Of a stretch of 64,000 bases of DNA, positions 11,878 through 23,400 are shown piece after piece. The translations under genes and the position numbers were made by a program. This stretch comes from Cheilinus undulatus (taxonomy: Eukaryota > Chordata > Actinopteri > Labriformes > Labridae). Under the pieces are notes generated by a model, which saw only the letters and a program-made list of their open reading frames with translations, was not told the origin of the DNA and did not search any database. Where the stretch lies: assembly GCF_018320785.1 (NCBI RefSeq), contig NC_054875.1, positions 3,353,001-3,417,000 on the forward strand. Direction: 5' to 3'. Position 1 is the stretch's first letter, and every line of letters starts with the position of its first letter.

Positions 11878-12371
11878 CCTCATAAGAGAGGGACCTGGAT
11901 GCAGCCGAGGACCTCCACTTCTTACCAGAAGTTGGACAAGCGCCGCCATATCTCGTCTTCCAAAACCAGAAGTCACTTGTACTGAACGTCTTCTTCGTTG
12001 TTTCCTCCGTGTGTCGCCACCATATTAATATAGGAAGGTCCACCATGTAAGGAAATACAAGTAGAGGAAAAATACACGAGTTTTCAGACTAACAAGCACA
12101 ACGATTGCATATTATTAATTTCAATAAATAGATTTATGATCCAAATTCACGTATCACTTCAAGGAAATACAAGTAGATGAAAAATAAACGAGTTTCAGGT
12201 TAATAGGCACGTTAATGTGCATGTTTTCGGAATAAAAAGCACAACCCTTGTCTATTGTATTGAATGACGTAGTGACTTGCCCCTGACAACATGGCGGCGA
12301 CATCGGCGGCTGGCCAGCCAGCCAATCTCCCATCGCATATTATGTCTGTGCTCAGTGATACATGAATTTAA

Positions 12372-12892
12372 CCTTGCAAAGCAGATAGATATGCCCATTT
12401 TCCTTGTTTTACTAAACTAAACAGTTTGGGCCCGGTTAGAAAGTGACAGGACCAATCAGTGACGAGGGGCAGTACTTTCAGGCGCAGCAGAGTCGTGATG
12501 TAAACAAGCAGCAGCAAGAGCTGGTGCAGTTATGAAGGAAGAGATTAGTGTGGATGCTGCTAAAGCGCCAGTTTTATCAGAACTTGATGGCATTTCTTCA
12601 TTTAAAGAAGAACAAAGAACAGCAGTGAGTTGGTTTCTTTTCAAAAACGGCTAAAGTCGAGTACTGACATGTCTACAGTCACCATGGTTCACATTATTCC
12701 TCATTAGCTGCACATGCGCAGCTCGATAGCGGCTACGTCACGTGTTTTTTTTGCTCTGATTGGCCCGTAGAGATGTGACAGACAGAATGTTCATCCAATC
12801 ACACCCTTTTTTCAAAGCCTCTGCCTTTTCTCAAACTTTCCTATTGAAGCTTTACCAGATGGATGTGTGAAACATCCATCTGGTGTGTCAGG
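12372..12892 (+). mobile_element. TTAA-flanked MITE, copy 1 (full length)
   Basis: The ends are CCTTGCAAAGCAGATAGAT on the left and ATCCATCTGGTGTGTCAGG on the right, which are imperfect inverted repeats. TTAA lies on both sides (12368-12371 and 12893-12896). It carries a short N-terminal coding segment (12532-12654) and the promoter-like motifs CATGCGCA and TACGTCACGTG (12734-12744). Other copies are at 16879-16955, 21302-21705 and 61540-62090. TTAA targets are used by piggyBac and Kolobok transposons; I cannot decide between them from the ends alone. Confidence 0.8.
12532..12654 (+). pseudogene. Short N-terminal coding segment inside MITE copy 1
   Basis: A 40-codon frame from ATG to TAA includes [17 protein letters not shown] and KEEQRTAVS, with a GTGAGTTG splice-donor-like site directly after the codons for AV. 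The second copy at 21487 keeps the same frame with a few substitutions. The LKEEQRTAV stretch resembles the region just before the Walker A motif in RecQ-like helicases, so this could be the first exon of a helicase gene left in a deleted transposon. That function is inference, and no helicase motif itself is present. Confidence 0.45.
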
Positions 12893-13347
12893 TTAACGTG
12901 AATTTGGATCATAAATCGATTTGTTAAAATTAATGTAACATGCTTATTAAGCTGAAAATTCTGTATTTTTCATCTACTTGTAGTTTCTTATGTGGAGGAC
13001 TTGCCTCTATTAACGTGGCAGCAACACACTGAGAAAACAACGAAGACGACGTTCAGTTCAAATGACTTCCTGTATTAAAAGATGAGATATGTTAGCGCTT
13101 TTCCAAGTGTGAGGTAGAGGTCCTCAGCTGCATCCAGGTACTCTTGCCTCATAAAACATATTTACTTAACAGAAAACCAATGTTTTGTTTTTGGGATGGA
13201 CGCTGTCCCGACGACGCAAGAGCCCATGTGCATTCTGGGACAGTTTCAAGCAAACCAGGAAGTGCCTTTTCCAAGCATTTCTCCCTCATGACAAATTTAT
13301 GAATGAAGCTAAACACTGGTTTCTGTTTAGTAGACACGCCTAATGAG

Positions 13348-13792
13348 CCGTGTTAATTTCATCGACTACAACTATGACTAAAAATGTTAGTCAACAGCCT
13401 TTTTCTCCATGACAAAAACTAGACTAACAAAAATAGATCTGTGATGACTAAAACTGACAAAAACTAAGTTTAGTTTTCATCAGGATGACTAAAACCAGAC
13501 TAAAATGTAATTTAGTTGGGTAAATCTGTTAATATGCTTTTCTGCCTCTCAGCTGTAGAAAGCAGGGACCCCAGGTTTGGCAGGGTGCAGAGAACACACT
13601 AACATGACTTGGGACCAGATTAAGGCAAGAAAATAAATGATTGGACTAAAAGTAAAGACTAAAATGTGAGGACTTTTATGGACTAAAACTAGACTAAAAC
13701 TAAAAAAGATAGAAATGACTAAAATGTGACTAAAACTAAAAGACATTTCATTTGAAAACTAAAATTTAAAAAAGATGCCAAAATTTACACTG
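13348..13792 (+). mobile_element. hAT-type non-autonomous element with target duplication
   Basis: The left end CCGTGTTAATTTCATCGACT and right end AAATTTACACTG are inverted, and the interior is rich in ACTAAAA. The flanks CTAATGAG (13340-13347) and CTAATAAG (13793-13800) match at 7 of 8 bases, the duplication length of hAT transposons. Confidence 0.75.
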
Positions 13793-15269
13793 CTAATAAG
13801 GAGCCATTTTGATTGAACCGAGTCTTTAATTCATCATAAGAAGTAGTACGGAGAAAGTGGGTGGAGCCTAGCAGTGCTGGTCTCAACTGGCTGGGAAAAC
13901 TGAGTATGTCACAGAGATGAGCTGAACCTGTGGCAGCCTCCATACCAGGACATGAAAATGAATAATTAAACAAATATCATTGGCACCATGTGTCTAATGC
14001 TGCTGTGCTCAGGAGAGCAGGGATGGGAGGTAGTAGCTGCACTTCTACTGGGTGACCATGTGCATGGTGGAGGGGTCCACTGGGAGGATACCTGGAGAGG
14101 TGGGGCACTGGCCTGGACGGTGGCCCTCAGGATGCCGGAGCAGGACAGGACCAAGGCTGATGCAGCTAAGAGCTGAAACAACACATGTTCCCATACCTGC
14201 CCTGGATCAGCAGGCTCTTTCACAGACCATGCACAAGTTCTGTCTGAAGTTATGGCATAAAGTCCACAGTAAACCCCACTTTGAACCTAGTTTGGGTGTA
14301 ACCTACACGGTGTCACTGCTTGATGATTTTAGCGTCATCATAACTAGTTGAGCTTTAAATCCAAACTAACCAAAATATTATCGCAGATATGAGGTTTTCA
14401 CTTTTAGATGCAGTATTTGTTAAAGCGCTGCCCCCTGTAAATAAACAGGCTGAGATTTAAAGATAATCTAACTGCTGTGGATCCTCAAACAGCACTGAAA
14501 GCACATGCACAGTATAACAAAGCATTTTAGGTGATAAGCTCGAGCCTCTGTCCTAAAACCTACAGCCTAAGTCTAGAGAAAGGGAAAAATATAGAGACAT
14601 GGGCGCGATGATTGTCATTACCATGAGATAATCTATCGACCTCCTTCTGACACACTGAGAATCCTTCCATCCTCTCACCTGGAGGTTTTTCAACCATCGC
14701 TGGTGTGTATTAAAGGTTTTGCATTTGTTAATCTCTTGTGTAAGGTATCACTGTCAGATCTTTGTGTTGGCAGGAACTTCTGCAAACAACGCTCCTGTTT
14801 TGCAACTATGGAAAGTCTGTGGGCACGTGCGGCAGAGTTTATACGCTGAGCATCTCCACACCGCCTCTGATAGTGAGACAGAGCTGTGGTTTAAACGCAG
14901 GGTGGCGTCAGAGTCCTGGAACCACAGCTGAGATTAGGAGGTGTCACACAACACCAGACATGGGGATTTTAAAAAACAGGGGAAGAGCAGGGTTGCCAGG
15001 TCTGTGTGACAAAACCAGCCCAAAGCCGGCCTCTAAACCACAATTCAGACCAAGCCTGTAAAACCCTGCAACACCTACATGTTACCTAAAGATTACAACA
15101 GTAATGCTGTTTGCCAAATGTACTGCAATATTTACCAAATAACACCATAAATGGTCAGTGCTATATCCCATCAGTGAAAGCAGTCCTCCCTACATGACAG
15201 TTTATTCTATTTCTGTAACTGTGTGAGTTATTAAATCAGCAGTAAAACTCAGCAAATAATCCTCAATTG
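13793..15269. other. No gene recognised
   Basis: Overlapping frames on both strands near 13970-14350 and 14720-15060 look like chance. There is no family resemblance and no splice context. Confidence 0.35.
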
Positions 15270-16105
15270 GATTTATTTTGATTTCCATTGACCTTTTACA
15301 TTTAATTTTACAACAATAAGGCACCAGATCAGATCATATTTTTATTAGAACTGGCCCACCAGTACAAGGTCTGCAGATTTTCTCCAGTATAACAATGCAA
15401 ACTGAACCATACCATTGAAAATATCCTTGTTAAGTCATAAGAATTAGAAATAGCAGAGTTAAAATAATTTGATGTCAGGAATGTGGTGAAAGAAAATTCT
15501 GTTTAGATTTCATATTTTCTAATTTGCATCTCACAATTATGACTTAAAGTTATGGTTTTGACTTTTTATCTCATATTTTGACCATTAAGATTCACCATTT
15601 TTTATTTTTAAAGTTGTGAAATTAAATTTCATCCTACATTTTGACATTTTCGGCTCCTAACTTTGAATTTTAATCACAAATGTTAACCATTTCTATTTAA
15701 AATCTTACATTTTTAGCTCATCTTTGGACGTTTATAACTCAATTAGTTTAACTTTATCTTATTTTTGACATTGAAAACTCATGAATTAGAATATTATCTT
15801 ATATTTTGACCTTTTAAACTCATGATTTTGAATTTAATCTCAAATTTTTACCTACTAAACTGTGATTTAGAACTTCTTTTCCATATTTTGACATTTTCAA
15901 CTCCTAAATATAACTTTTATTCCCAGATATTGAATATTCATTTCAAATTTTTTATCCCATCTTTTGACCTTTAAATCTTATGATTTTGATTTTTTAAATC
16001 AGATGAAGATGAGGTTGACAGTTTATAGGGAATGTTGACCCTGTTAGGCCCTCAGGTTAGACCCAAATTCAGAATTCAGGCCCTGCTGTGAGTCTGACAT
16101 CCCTG
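15270..16105 (+). mobile_element. hAT-like element, second copy of the 3310-5152 family
   Basis: Shares ATCATATTTTTATT with the following ACTGGCCCACCAG, the TCATATTTTGACC interior array, and the right end AGACCCAAATTCAGAATTC to GACATCCCTG. It lacks the insert present at 3391-4060 in the first copy. The left boundary is unclear. Confidence 0.6.
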
Positions 16106-16878
16106 AGTTAGGGCAATAGTTCCCAACCTTTGTTCCTTTGGGCCCCCCTTCTCTCCTCTGAGAAAAACATAGACCCCCATTGACTCCCATTAAAAACACA
16201 TTTTTTAAAACACTGCCATTGCAGTTAGATTTATTTTTCATTCATTCCTTGGTGTTGAAATCCCTTCAAATGTGTATTTTTTATTGTTTTCCACTAGGTG
16301 ATGATGTTTTCTTATATACTTATTTCCACCACTGAGAGGCCATGTGACATTTTTACATCATCTATGAAGCACTGCGGGCCGATTCAATCAGTATTTATCC
16401 ACACATTTGAACATGGGTGTGGATGGGACATTGGCAGCCTCTAGTGGACATGAGAGGAACTGCAGGTTTTCACAGTTCCACTGCGGCTTCAGTCACTAAC
16501 ACCAGAGTTTGCTGTTTGTAGGAAGGATTAGTTTTTTTAAAAGATGCCCAAGAATAACTGATGAGAACATTTATGTGATTTCTTCTTCTCTTTCTTCTTC
16601 TTTGTTGTCGTCTTCTCCTCTGTCCCCTTTAATCTCGATGGAAAGAACCAGTGTGGACTATATAAAGTGCTGCTCTGATATTCAGTTTTATTCATTAGTT
16701 TTTTCTCACACCACACGTGTGTATGGTTGTTTAGGGCATCTTCCCACCTATAGCTCTTTTGCTTTGGTCTGTGTTCACACAGGGACATTTACAAGTGACC
16801 AGCATGTTTCATATGTAATGAAAACGCTCTCTGGTTGTTTTGAATTGCACGTAATAAATACATCTAAAAGTATACTAA
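16106..16878. other. No gene recognised; possible hAT end near 16112
   Basis: CAATAGTTCCCAACCTTTG near 16112 resembles a hAT-type left end, but I found no partner. The 128-codon frame at 16509-16895 is low-complexity and runs into the next MITE. Confidence 0.35.
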
Positions 16879-16955
16879 CCTTGAAAAGCAGATAGATTTG
16901 CCCATTTCCTTGTTTTTCTCTGGATGTGTGAAACAAATCCGTCTAGTATGACAGG
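16879..16955 (+). mobile_element. TTAA-flanked MITE, 77-bp deletion derivative (copy 4)
   Basis: Only the two ends of the 521-bp family remain: CCTTGAAAAGCAGATAGATT on the left and AAATCCGTCTAGTATGACAG(G) on the right. The flanks are CTAA (16875-16878) and TTAA (16956-16959). Confidence 0.7.
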
Positions 16956-18164
16956 TTAAAAGTGAACGTGAAGTAAATGTATTCACCAAGACCAAGACTC
17001 AATCCATGGACCAGAGCATAGAGGACTAAATCCACAGCGTTAAGCCCAGTTTAACTGTATTTTTCTAAAATCATAATATTCTTGCTTTATTTCCACTCCC
17101 AATCATTTTCATTCATAAATCATCCAGCATTTTATGAATATTTTCCTAAAATAAAAACTGGGTGAACAAAGGCACAGGTGTAGTTGGTAAAGATGACTCT
17201 CCACCTTTAAAGTAGATGGAAAAAAAAAAAACACAGTACTATCAAACCTGAAAACAGCTGATATGACACGTCACAGTAATATCAGGTGACTCAGGATGTA
17301 AACAGGTAAAACATGTCAAGGTAACAAAAACTCCACCTTTAAAACAGCTGTTTGTCAAGAAGAAAAAAATACACAAAAACAAAAGAAAAAAAGAAAAAAA
17401 TCTTTGCACTGTATGTGGAATTTTGCACTTGAGCGATGTTTGATAAACCGTCTGTATTTACGCAAAGTTGAACGAATAAATGCTTGTGCTGTTCTTTCAA
17501 TGCACTGTGATCTGTTGTTGTGGTCTTAAGCTAAGTGGCTAAGTGTTAACGCTAAGTGGGTAAAATTGAGTAAAATATATTTAAAAATATTATGGCAACA
17601 GAGTCACATCCAGATAAATTAAGTAGTTTTGTTTAAATTTTTCCCCAAAATCTTGTAAATTAAAATCAATTTTGAGCTAAAAAGTAGTTAATTTAAATTA
17701 TTAATTTACCACATAATTAGTAAAAATGATTCAATTTTCCATAATTTTCATTAAATGTTAATTAATTTTTGCTTGAAAATGAATTAAAATTAGTTATCTT
17801 TTTTTAGTTAATGTTAATAATTTTGAAAAGTTCAGTTCAATTTACTTAACATTTTTTAGTAAATATAACTCATCTTTTTATTACATAAAAATAAACCTTA
17901 AACCTGTTTGCCGTTGAAATTTGCTCATTTTTTTGTTTAGATTTAAATTAATTTTTTATCAAATTTGTACTACTTATGGTCTACTCAGTTATATTGTCAC
18001 TTTGTCACCTTAATTTTATTGAGTAAGCACTCGTCAGACTTTACTGTACACACACAATATTTCAGTAATAATATATCAATATGTTAGCAAAAACAAAATA
18101 CAAGACAAAATTCAAAAGAAATGTGTAAATAAATAAACTAGGTAAACATGGGAATAATGTAAAT
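16956..18164. other. AT-rich intergenic sequence
   Basis: Very AT-rich between about 17550 and 18010, with many TTAATTT/AAATTAA words. I see no gene or element. Confidence 0.4.
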
Positions 18165-19658
18165 CAGTGGTTTTCAAAGTGCGAGGCGGGCCTCCACTGG
18201 AGGGCGCCACAGGACTTCAGGGGAGGCGTGGAACCATAAACCAGAAAAAGAAGTGTTTGCTTTGCTAACTTCTGCATGGAGCAAAAATAGACTTACAGTA
18301 ACTTTGAGGCAGTGATACTCAACGTAGGATTATCAGTGGCTCTTTGATGTCTTCATTTTAAATATTATTCCCCCAGAAAAGCTTAAAAAAGGGAAACTTT
18401 TTTGCCCCTTTAAACCATTTTTGACACTTTTGTCCATCTAAGCATCCTTTTGTCATTAAATACCCATTTTGTCCAACATTTTGCCCACTTTTGCCACTTT
18501 TTCCAGTGTTTGCCGTTTTTCACTGTTTTTTTTTTTTTTTTTTGCCATTTTTCACCCATTTAAGCATTCCTTTTGTCATTCAAATACCACATTTTTCCTA
18601 CTTTTTGCCACTTTTTCCAATGTTTGCCCTATTCACTGTTTTTTTTTTTTTTTATTGGTTTGGTTTTTGGTTTTGTTTTTGTTTTTTGGCCATTTTTTTT
18701 GTCCATTTCAGCATCCTTTTGTCATTAAATACCACTTTTTTCCCTACTTTTTCCCCATTTCTGCCACTCTTGACTGCTTTTTTAACTCATTTTTTGCCTT
18801 GTTTTTGACACCTTTGGACCATTTTTTTGCCACCTGTTACTCATTTTTTGTCACTTCTCTATCATCTTTTTTTTTCACTTTTTATCCCCATTTTTGTCTG
18901 TTTTCACCCCTTTTTTTTGGCTTTTTGACCATTTTTGCCACCTTTAACTTATTTTAATTGCTACTTTAAGCTGTTTTTGCCATTTTCACCAATTTAAGCA
19001 TCCTTTTGTCATTTAATACCCCTTTTCTCCTACTTTTTGCCCATTTTGCTCATTTTCCCCCATTTTTTGATGCTTTTTGACCATTTTTGCCATCTTTAAC
19101 TTATTTTAATTGCTACTTTAAGCTGTTTTTGCCATTTTTCCACCAACGTAAGCATCCTTTTGTCATTAAATACCACTTTTCCCCTACTTTTTCCCCATTT
19201 CTGCCACTCTTGATTGCTTTTTTTACTCATTTTTTGTCACCAATCTTTTTCTCCACCTTTATCCCCATTTTTTCTCATTTTAACCCATTTTTTTGTTGCT
19301 TTTTGACCATTTTTGCCATCTTTAACTTATTTTTATTGCTACTTCAAGCTGTTTTTGCCACTTCTCACCCCTTATATTTTTGCTCTTGCAGAGGTATTTT
19401 TCAACCCTAACCCTTTGGTTGAGTAACACTGCTTTAAGGGTTATTAAAAATCAGGTAGTATTGGCAATAAATTCATTACTGAAACCAAATAACTGATTAC
19501 CTGATAAAGACGGATGATAAAAAACATTTGCAGACCAAAATATCAAAGATATAAAAATGTTAAAAATATTTAAAATAAGACAAAAATGTTTGAAAATATG
19601 TTTTTTGTTGTTTTTTAATCTGAATCTGGCTCACTCTCACACACTCTGAAAACCTCTG
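18165..19658 (+). mobile_element. hAT-type element containing a nested hAT element
   Basis: The left end is CAGTGGTTTTCAAAG and the right end CTCTGAAAACCTCTG, which is its inverted match. A perfect 8-bp target duplication ATGTAAAT flanks it (18157-18164 and 19659-19666). Most of its length is the second hAT insertion at 18310-19431. Long open frames inside (for example 18469-18957) are thymidine-rich low complexity. Confidence 0.85.
18310..19431 (+). mobile_element. hAT family 'CAGTGATACTCAACGT', copy 1 (nested)
   Basis: The left end is CAGTGATACTCAACGTAGG and the right end TTGAGTAACACTG. The interior is a degenerate pyrimidine-rich tandem array of TTTTTGCCACTTTT, TTCACCCATTTAAGC and TTTGTCATTAAATACCAC units. 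The target duplication is CTTTGAGG (18302-18309) against CTTTAAGG (19432-19439). Further copies are at 27663-28296 and 33184-34163. Confidence 0.85.
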
Positions 19659-19995
19659 ATGTAAATCATTTAAGATAAAAAGCGTCTCCTCTAAAAGTAA
19701 CTTAAAGAAGTAACTAGGATCATGTGTTGTCCAATCTCAACCAAACATCACCCAACTATCCAGCGCTTTTCCGGTCATGAGACTGTCCTTTGCGTTGCAT
19801 TCTGGGACATGTATTCCTTTGTCGCTCTGATGTAAATCATTTAAGATAAAAAGCGTCTCCTCTAAAAGTAACTTAAAGAAGTAACTAGGATCATGTGTTG
19901 TCCAATCTCAACCAAACATCACCCAACTATCCAGCGCTTTTCCGGTCATGAGACTGTCCTTTGCGTTGCATTCTGGGAAATGTATTCCTTTGTCG
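19654..19995. repeat. 171-bp tandem duplication
   Basis: Copy 1 is 19654-19824 and copy 2 is 19825-19995, with essentially one difference (C at 19808, A at 19979). Both carry GCATTCTGGGA(C/A)ATGTA. Copy 2 begins with CTCTG, the last five bases of the hAT element ending at 19658, so the duplication is younger than that insertion. Confidence 0.95.
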
Positions 19996-20421
19996 TTCAT
20001 GTCCCGTTTGTTCTTTTGGACAGCCCATCAGGTTGAAACTCGACCTCCCACCAACACCGTCGCTATATTCGCTCATTACTTCGTTTCCACACAGAAGTAG
20101 ACAGAAATGTCAGATTTTCGTTCGTGTCAGCTAACCCGGCTCAGCTTTGGATTGTGGGCGATGTAGCGGGGTCGTTTGTTCTAGAAAAGTCGTGTTAGTG
20201 TCGATGCAGCGGGTAATTACGATGGTTTCTGTCAGGGAGGTCTTGCTAGCTGTTAACAGCTAGTTCCCAAGTTAGCAATCAGAAGATGGAAGCTAGCTTT
20301 CAGCAATGGATAACCAGCACTAATATAAGCTAACTGAGTGTTAATAAATAACCCAGGTAGCATCAGATGCTCTGCTATAAACCCGCCTGATAGATAGCAA
20401 GCACATCTTCAGAAAATAAAG
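19797..20421 (+). promoter_or_regulatory. Putative ccdc22 promoter and 5' UTR region
   Basis: GCATTCTGGGACATGTA (19797-19813) and GCATTCTGGGAAATGTA (19968-19984) resemble the ZNF143/Staf (SBS) promoter motif. Downstream sequence to the start codon at 20422 is richer in CpG than its surroundings and has no TATA box, as expected for a broadly expressed gene. The transcription start cannot be placed from sequence alone. Confidence 0.5.
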
Positions 20422-23400
20422 ATGGAGGAAGTGGACAAAATTTTGATTCACGCCCTCAAACAAGTCGGCACGTAAGTACCAACATAGCTGTATTACTGAA
20501 CAGCTGTCTATCAGTGCTAACGCTGGTGTGTTAGCTGCATGATGAGGAGTCTGATGGTAGTAACAGCTCTGTCAGTCACAGTTAGCCTGTCATATGATCA
20601 GAGACAACATTATCAGGTTATTTGAGGCCAGCTTTGTGGGATTGCCTTGAGTTACATTAAACAGATGTGGACATGACAGGACGTGTATGATGTGGAGAGA
20701 ATACAGGAATATTGTATTTTAGTTAAAGTCTACGAGCTTTGATTAGACCTTTATAATAAAGGTAATAGTGTTTAACCCTTACACCTTCTACAGCTGGAAA
20801 AGTGTAGCATAGTTTTTACATTGTGTGCAATATTTCTCAGAATTTTCTTCAAATGAAGAGAGCAGCGTATGTCTGTATTATGTTCATTATCATGTGCAAT
20901 GGTTACTTTGATATTGTGGAATAATAATATGTCATATCCTGCTATATTATAGGGGGTGGATGACAAAAATCAAATGATAAAAGAACAAGGACTTAAACTG
21001 AAGGGGTATGCCATGGTGTCAGATTTTTTCCCATGGCAAATATGAAGATATTTAGAAATTCATTTTAGCAGAAATAGATACATTTACATAAATGTATCTC
21101 AGACCTAACACAACAAACATACTTGAAGTTTAAGGATGGACAAACGAACAAACTTTAAATCTCAAAACCGCTTCAAAGTAGGGATGCGCGGTGTTGGATT
21201 TATGCAGATCGTGTTGATACCACCGTAATCATTTCGGCTGAAACTGATATTGACATATAATTTTGTGTCTTTACCTTTTTTATTATTGTAGAAAGAGATA
21301 ACCTTGCAAAACAGATGGATACGCCCGTTTCCTGGTTTTTCACTGGCAAATCCATTTTGCAAAGCTCCCCTCTGAACCGTTTGGGCCCGGTTAGAAAGTG
21401 ACAGGACCAATCAGTGTCGAGGGGCAGTACTTTCAGGCGCAGCAGAGCCGTGACGTAAACAAGCAGCAGCAAGAGCTGGTGCAGTTATGGAGGAAGAGAT
21501 TAGTGTGGATGCTGCTAAAGCGCCAGTTTTATCAGAACTTGATGGCATTTCTTCATTAAAAGAAGAACAAAGAACAGCAGTGAGTTGTTTACTTTTCAAA
21601 AACGACAAAAGTTGAGTACTGACATGTCTACAGTCACCGTGTTTCGTGTTATTCCTCATTAGCTGTGCATGCGCAGCTCAATTGCGGCTACGTCACGTGT
21701 TTTGTTGTGATTCTTCCGGTTGTCTTTTAAAGGTGCTAGACAAATAAAGTTTATTAATATTATATTATACTATTATTGTGGAGTACACATTTAGAATAAT
21801 TTAGACATTTTCTGTAGTTTTTCCTTTATGGTAGACTCTATCTGGGTCTGTTCTGATGCTATGGGCAGATCTGTCCAGATTCCAGACCCTCTATCTTCTG
21901 ATCCAAGTGTCGGAAGGCGTCCTCTTCGTCTTTACAAACTCTGTGCTCCTGACTGTCATGTGGTCCACAAAGGCCAGTTGTATGTCATCAATGGAAAGCT
22001 TGGATCTCCTTTTTGTCTTTAAGTTTGGATTTTTTAAGTCATGGTGAACACACTTAATGACTAAAAATGAAGATACTCGAAACTCAGGAGAAATTGCTAT
22101 GAGAAATCTATAATACTTCTGTGAAACTTCTGTCTCCGTGATGATTTTTAAGTGTTTTTTTTTTTTAATAACTGGAAGATAAAGTCATGCTGAATGCACC
22201 TGAATAACTCTAAATGCAGATGTTAAACAGCTCATAATAATGTACTTTGAATTTCTATCCACCATATTACCATAATTCATCACCTTTAACCTCTTTCTGA
22301 CCTGCAGTGAGGTGAGCGAGGAGGTGGACAGCGTCAAACAGTTCACCAGTGAGCTGATAGTGGAGGCAGTGGTCAGATGTATCCGGGTCATAGACCCTGG
22401 CCTGGGCGGCGGGCTGCCTACCTCCCTCCCTCCAGGGATGTCCGCCCGCTTCAGGGTGGGAATGAGCCTGGCACAGGCCTGCCAGGTAGGACCCTCCTCC
22501 TCTCTGCTTTAACTTTAGCCCTATAAGAATAGATGGAGTTGATTATTCTGCTTTAAATACGAGCATTAAGAGCCTCTGTCCGCTGGCACTTCAGTGCTGA
22601 GAATGCAGTACTACACTGGTAAATGAGAGCTGCCAACAGAAATGAAGGGCAGCTGTGGAAACAGAGATGCTGGTTCTCTGTAGAAATTCATAACAGAACT
22701 TTTCTTAACACATGAGAGCTTAGTTTACTTTTATGGTTAAGAGTTTGACTTTTTGTACATGGTCTTCTTCTACAGTAATTTTAAATACATGGACTACTGA
22801 CCCAAATGGTGAGAAAAGCCTTCATGAAATGTGAACAAATAAATCAGAGTACTTTTACTTGATTGTTTTGGTGCTTTTAGTTGCATCCAACCCTTTATAA
22901 GTGGGTTTGTAATGACTGATGATGCACGTAATTGAAAAATAAACCAACTCTGTCTGGAGCTGAAATGTGTTTTAGTGCTCTGAAAGTGTGGTAGTATTCC
23001 TAAAACGTCAAACTGTTGTTTTCCAGGACATTGGCTATAAAGGAGAAATCGGCTATCAGACGTTTCTGTACAGTAACGAGCCTGAGATCCGCTCCCTGCT
23101 CATGTTCCTGGTGGAGAAGCTGCCTAGAGAGAGCGCCGAGACCTCGGACCAGCCAACAGGTACAGAGAGCCCCCCTGTGTTTGTCTGAGTATGCGTTCAC
23201 ATCTGGTCAGCAACATTTCCTCTGAGAGAGAGAAAAGAAACTGGTCTGTGTTTTTGTGTCATAGTGTAAGACTGCATAATCCTTCCTTAGCTGTGGCTGT
23301 TATTATACCTGCGAGTCATCAAAAAATGAAATGAACTTCATGGTTGAGGCTGTTAAAGAGCCAATGATAGCCATATCTGAATCCTGAAGTAGAAATTTAA

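Larger units (their letters stand above)
11878..13155. mobile_element. Fold-back element with ~280-bp imperfect inverted arms
   Basis: The left arm (about 11878-12160) and right arm (about 12897-13155) are imperfect reverse complements. Both contain ACCTGGATGCAGC, a CTGAACGTC/TTCGTTGTTT segment, TACAAGTAGA and TTATGATCCAAATTCACG. The core between them is the separate TTAA-flanked MITE at 12372-12892, present without the arms elsewhere. No transposase is visible. Confidence 0.7.

Noticed and set aside
18469..18957. 162-codon frame rich in F, S and L
   Set aside because: It is pyrimidine-rich low-complexity sequence inside a hAT element, with an overlapping open frame in another phase.
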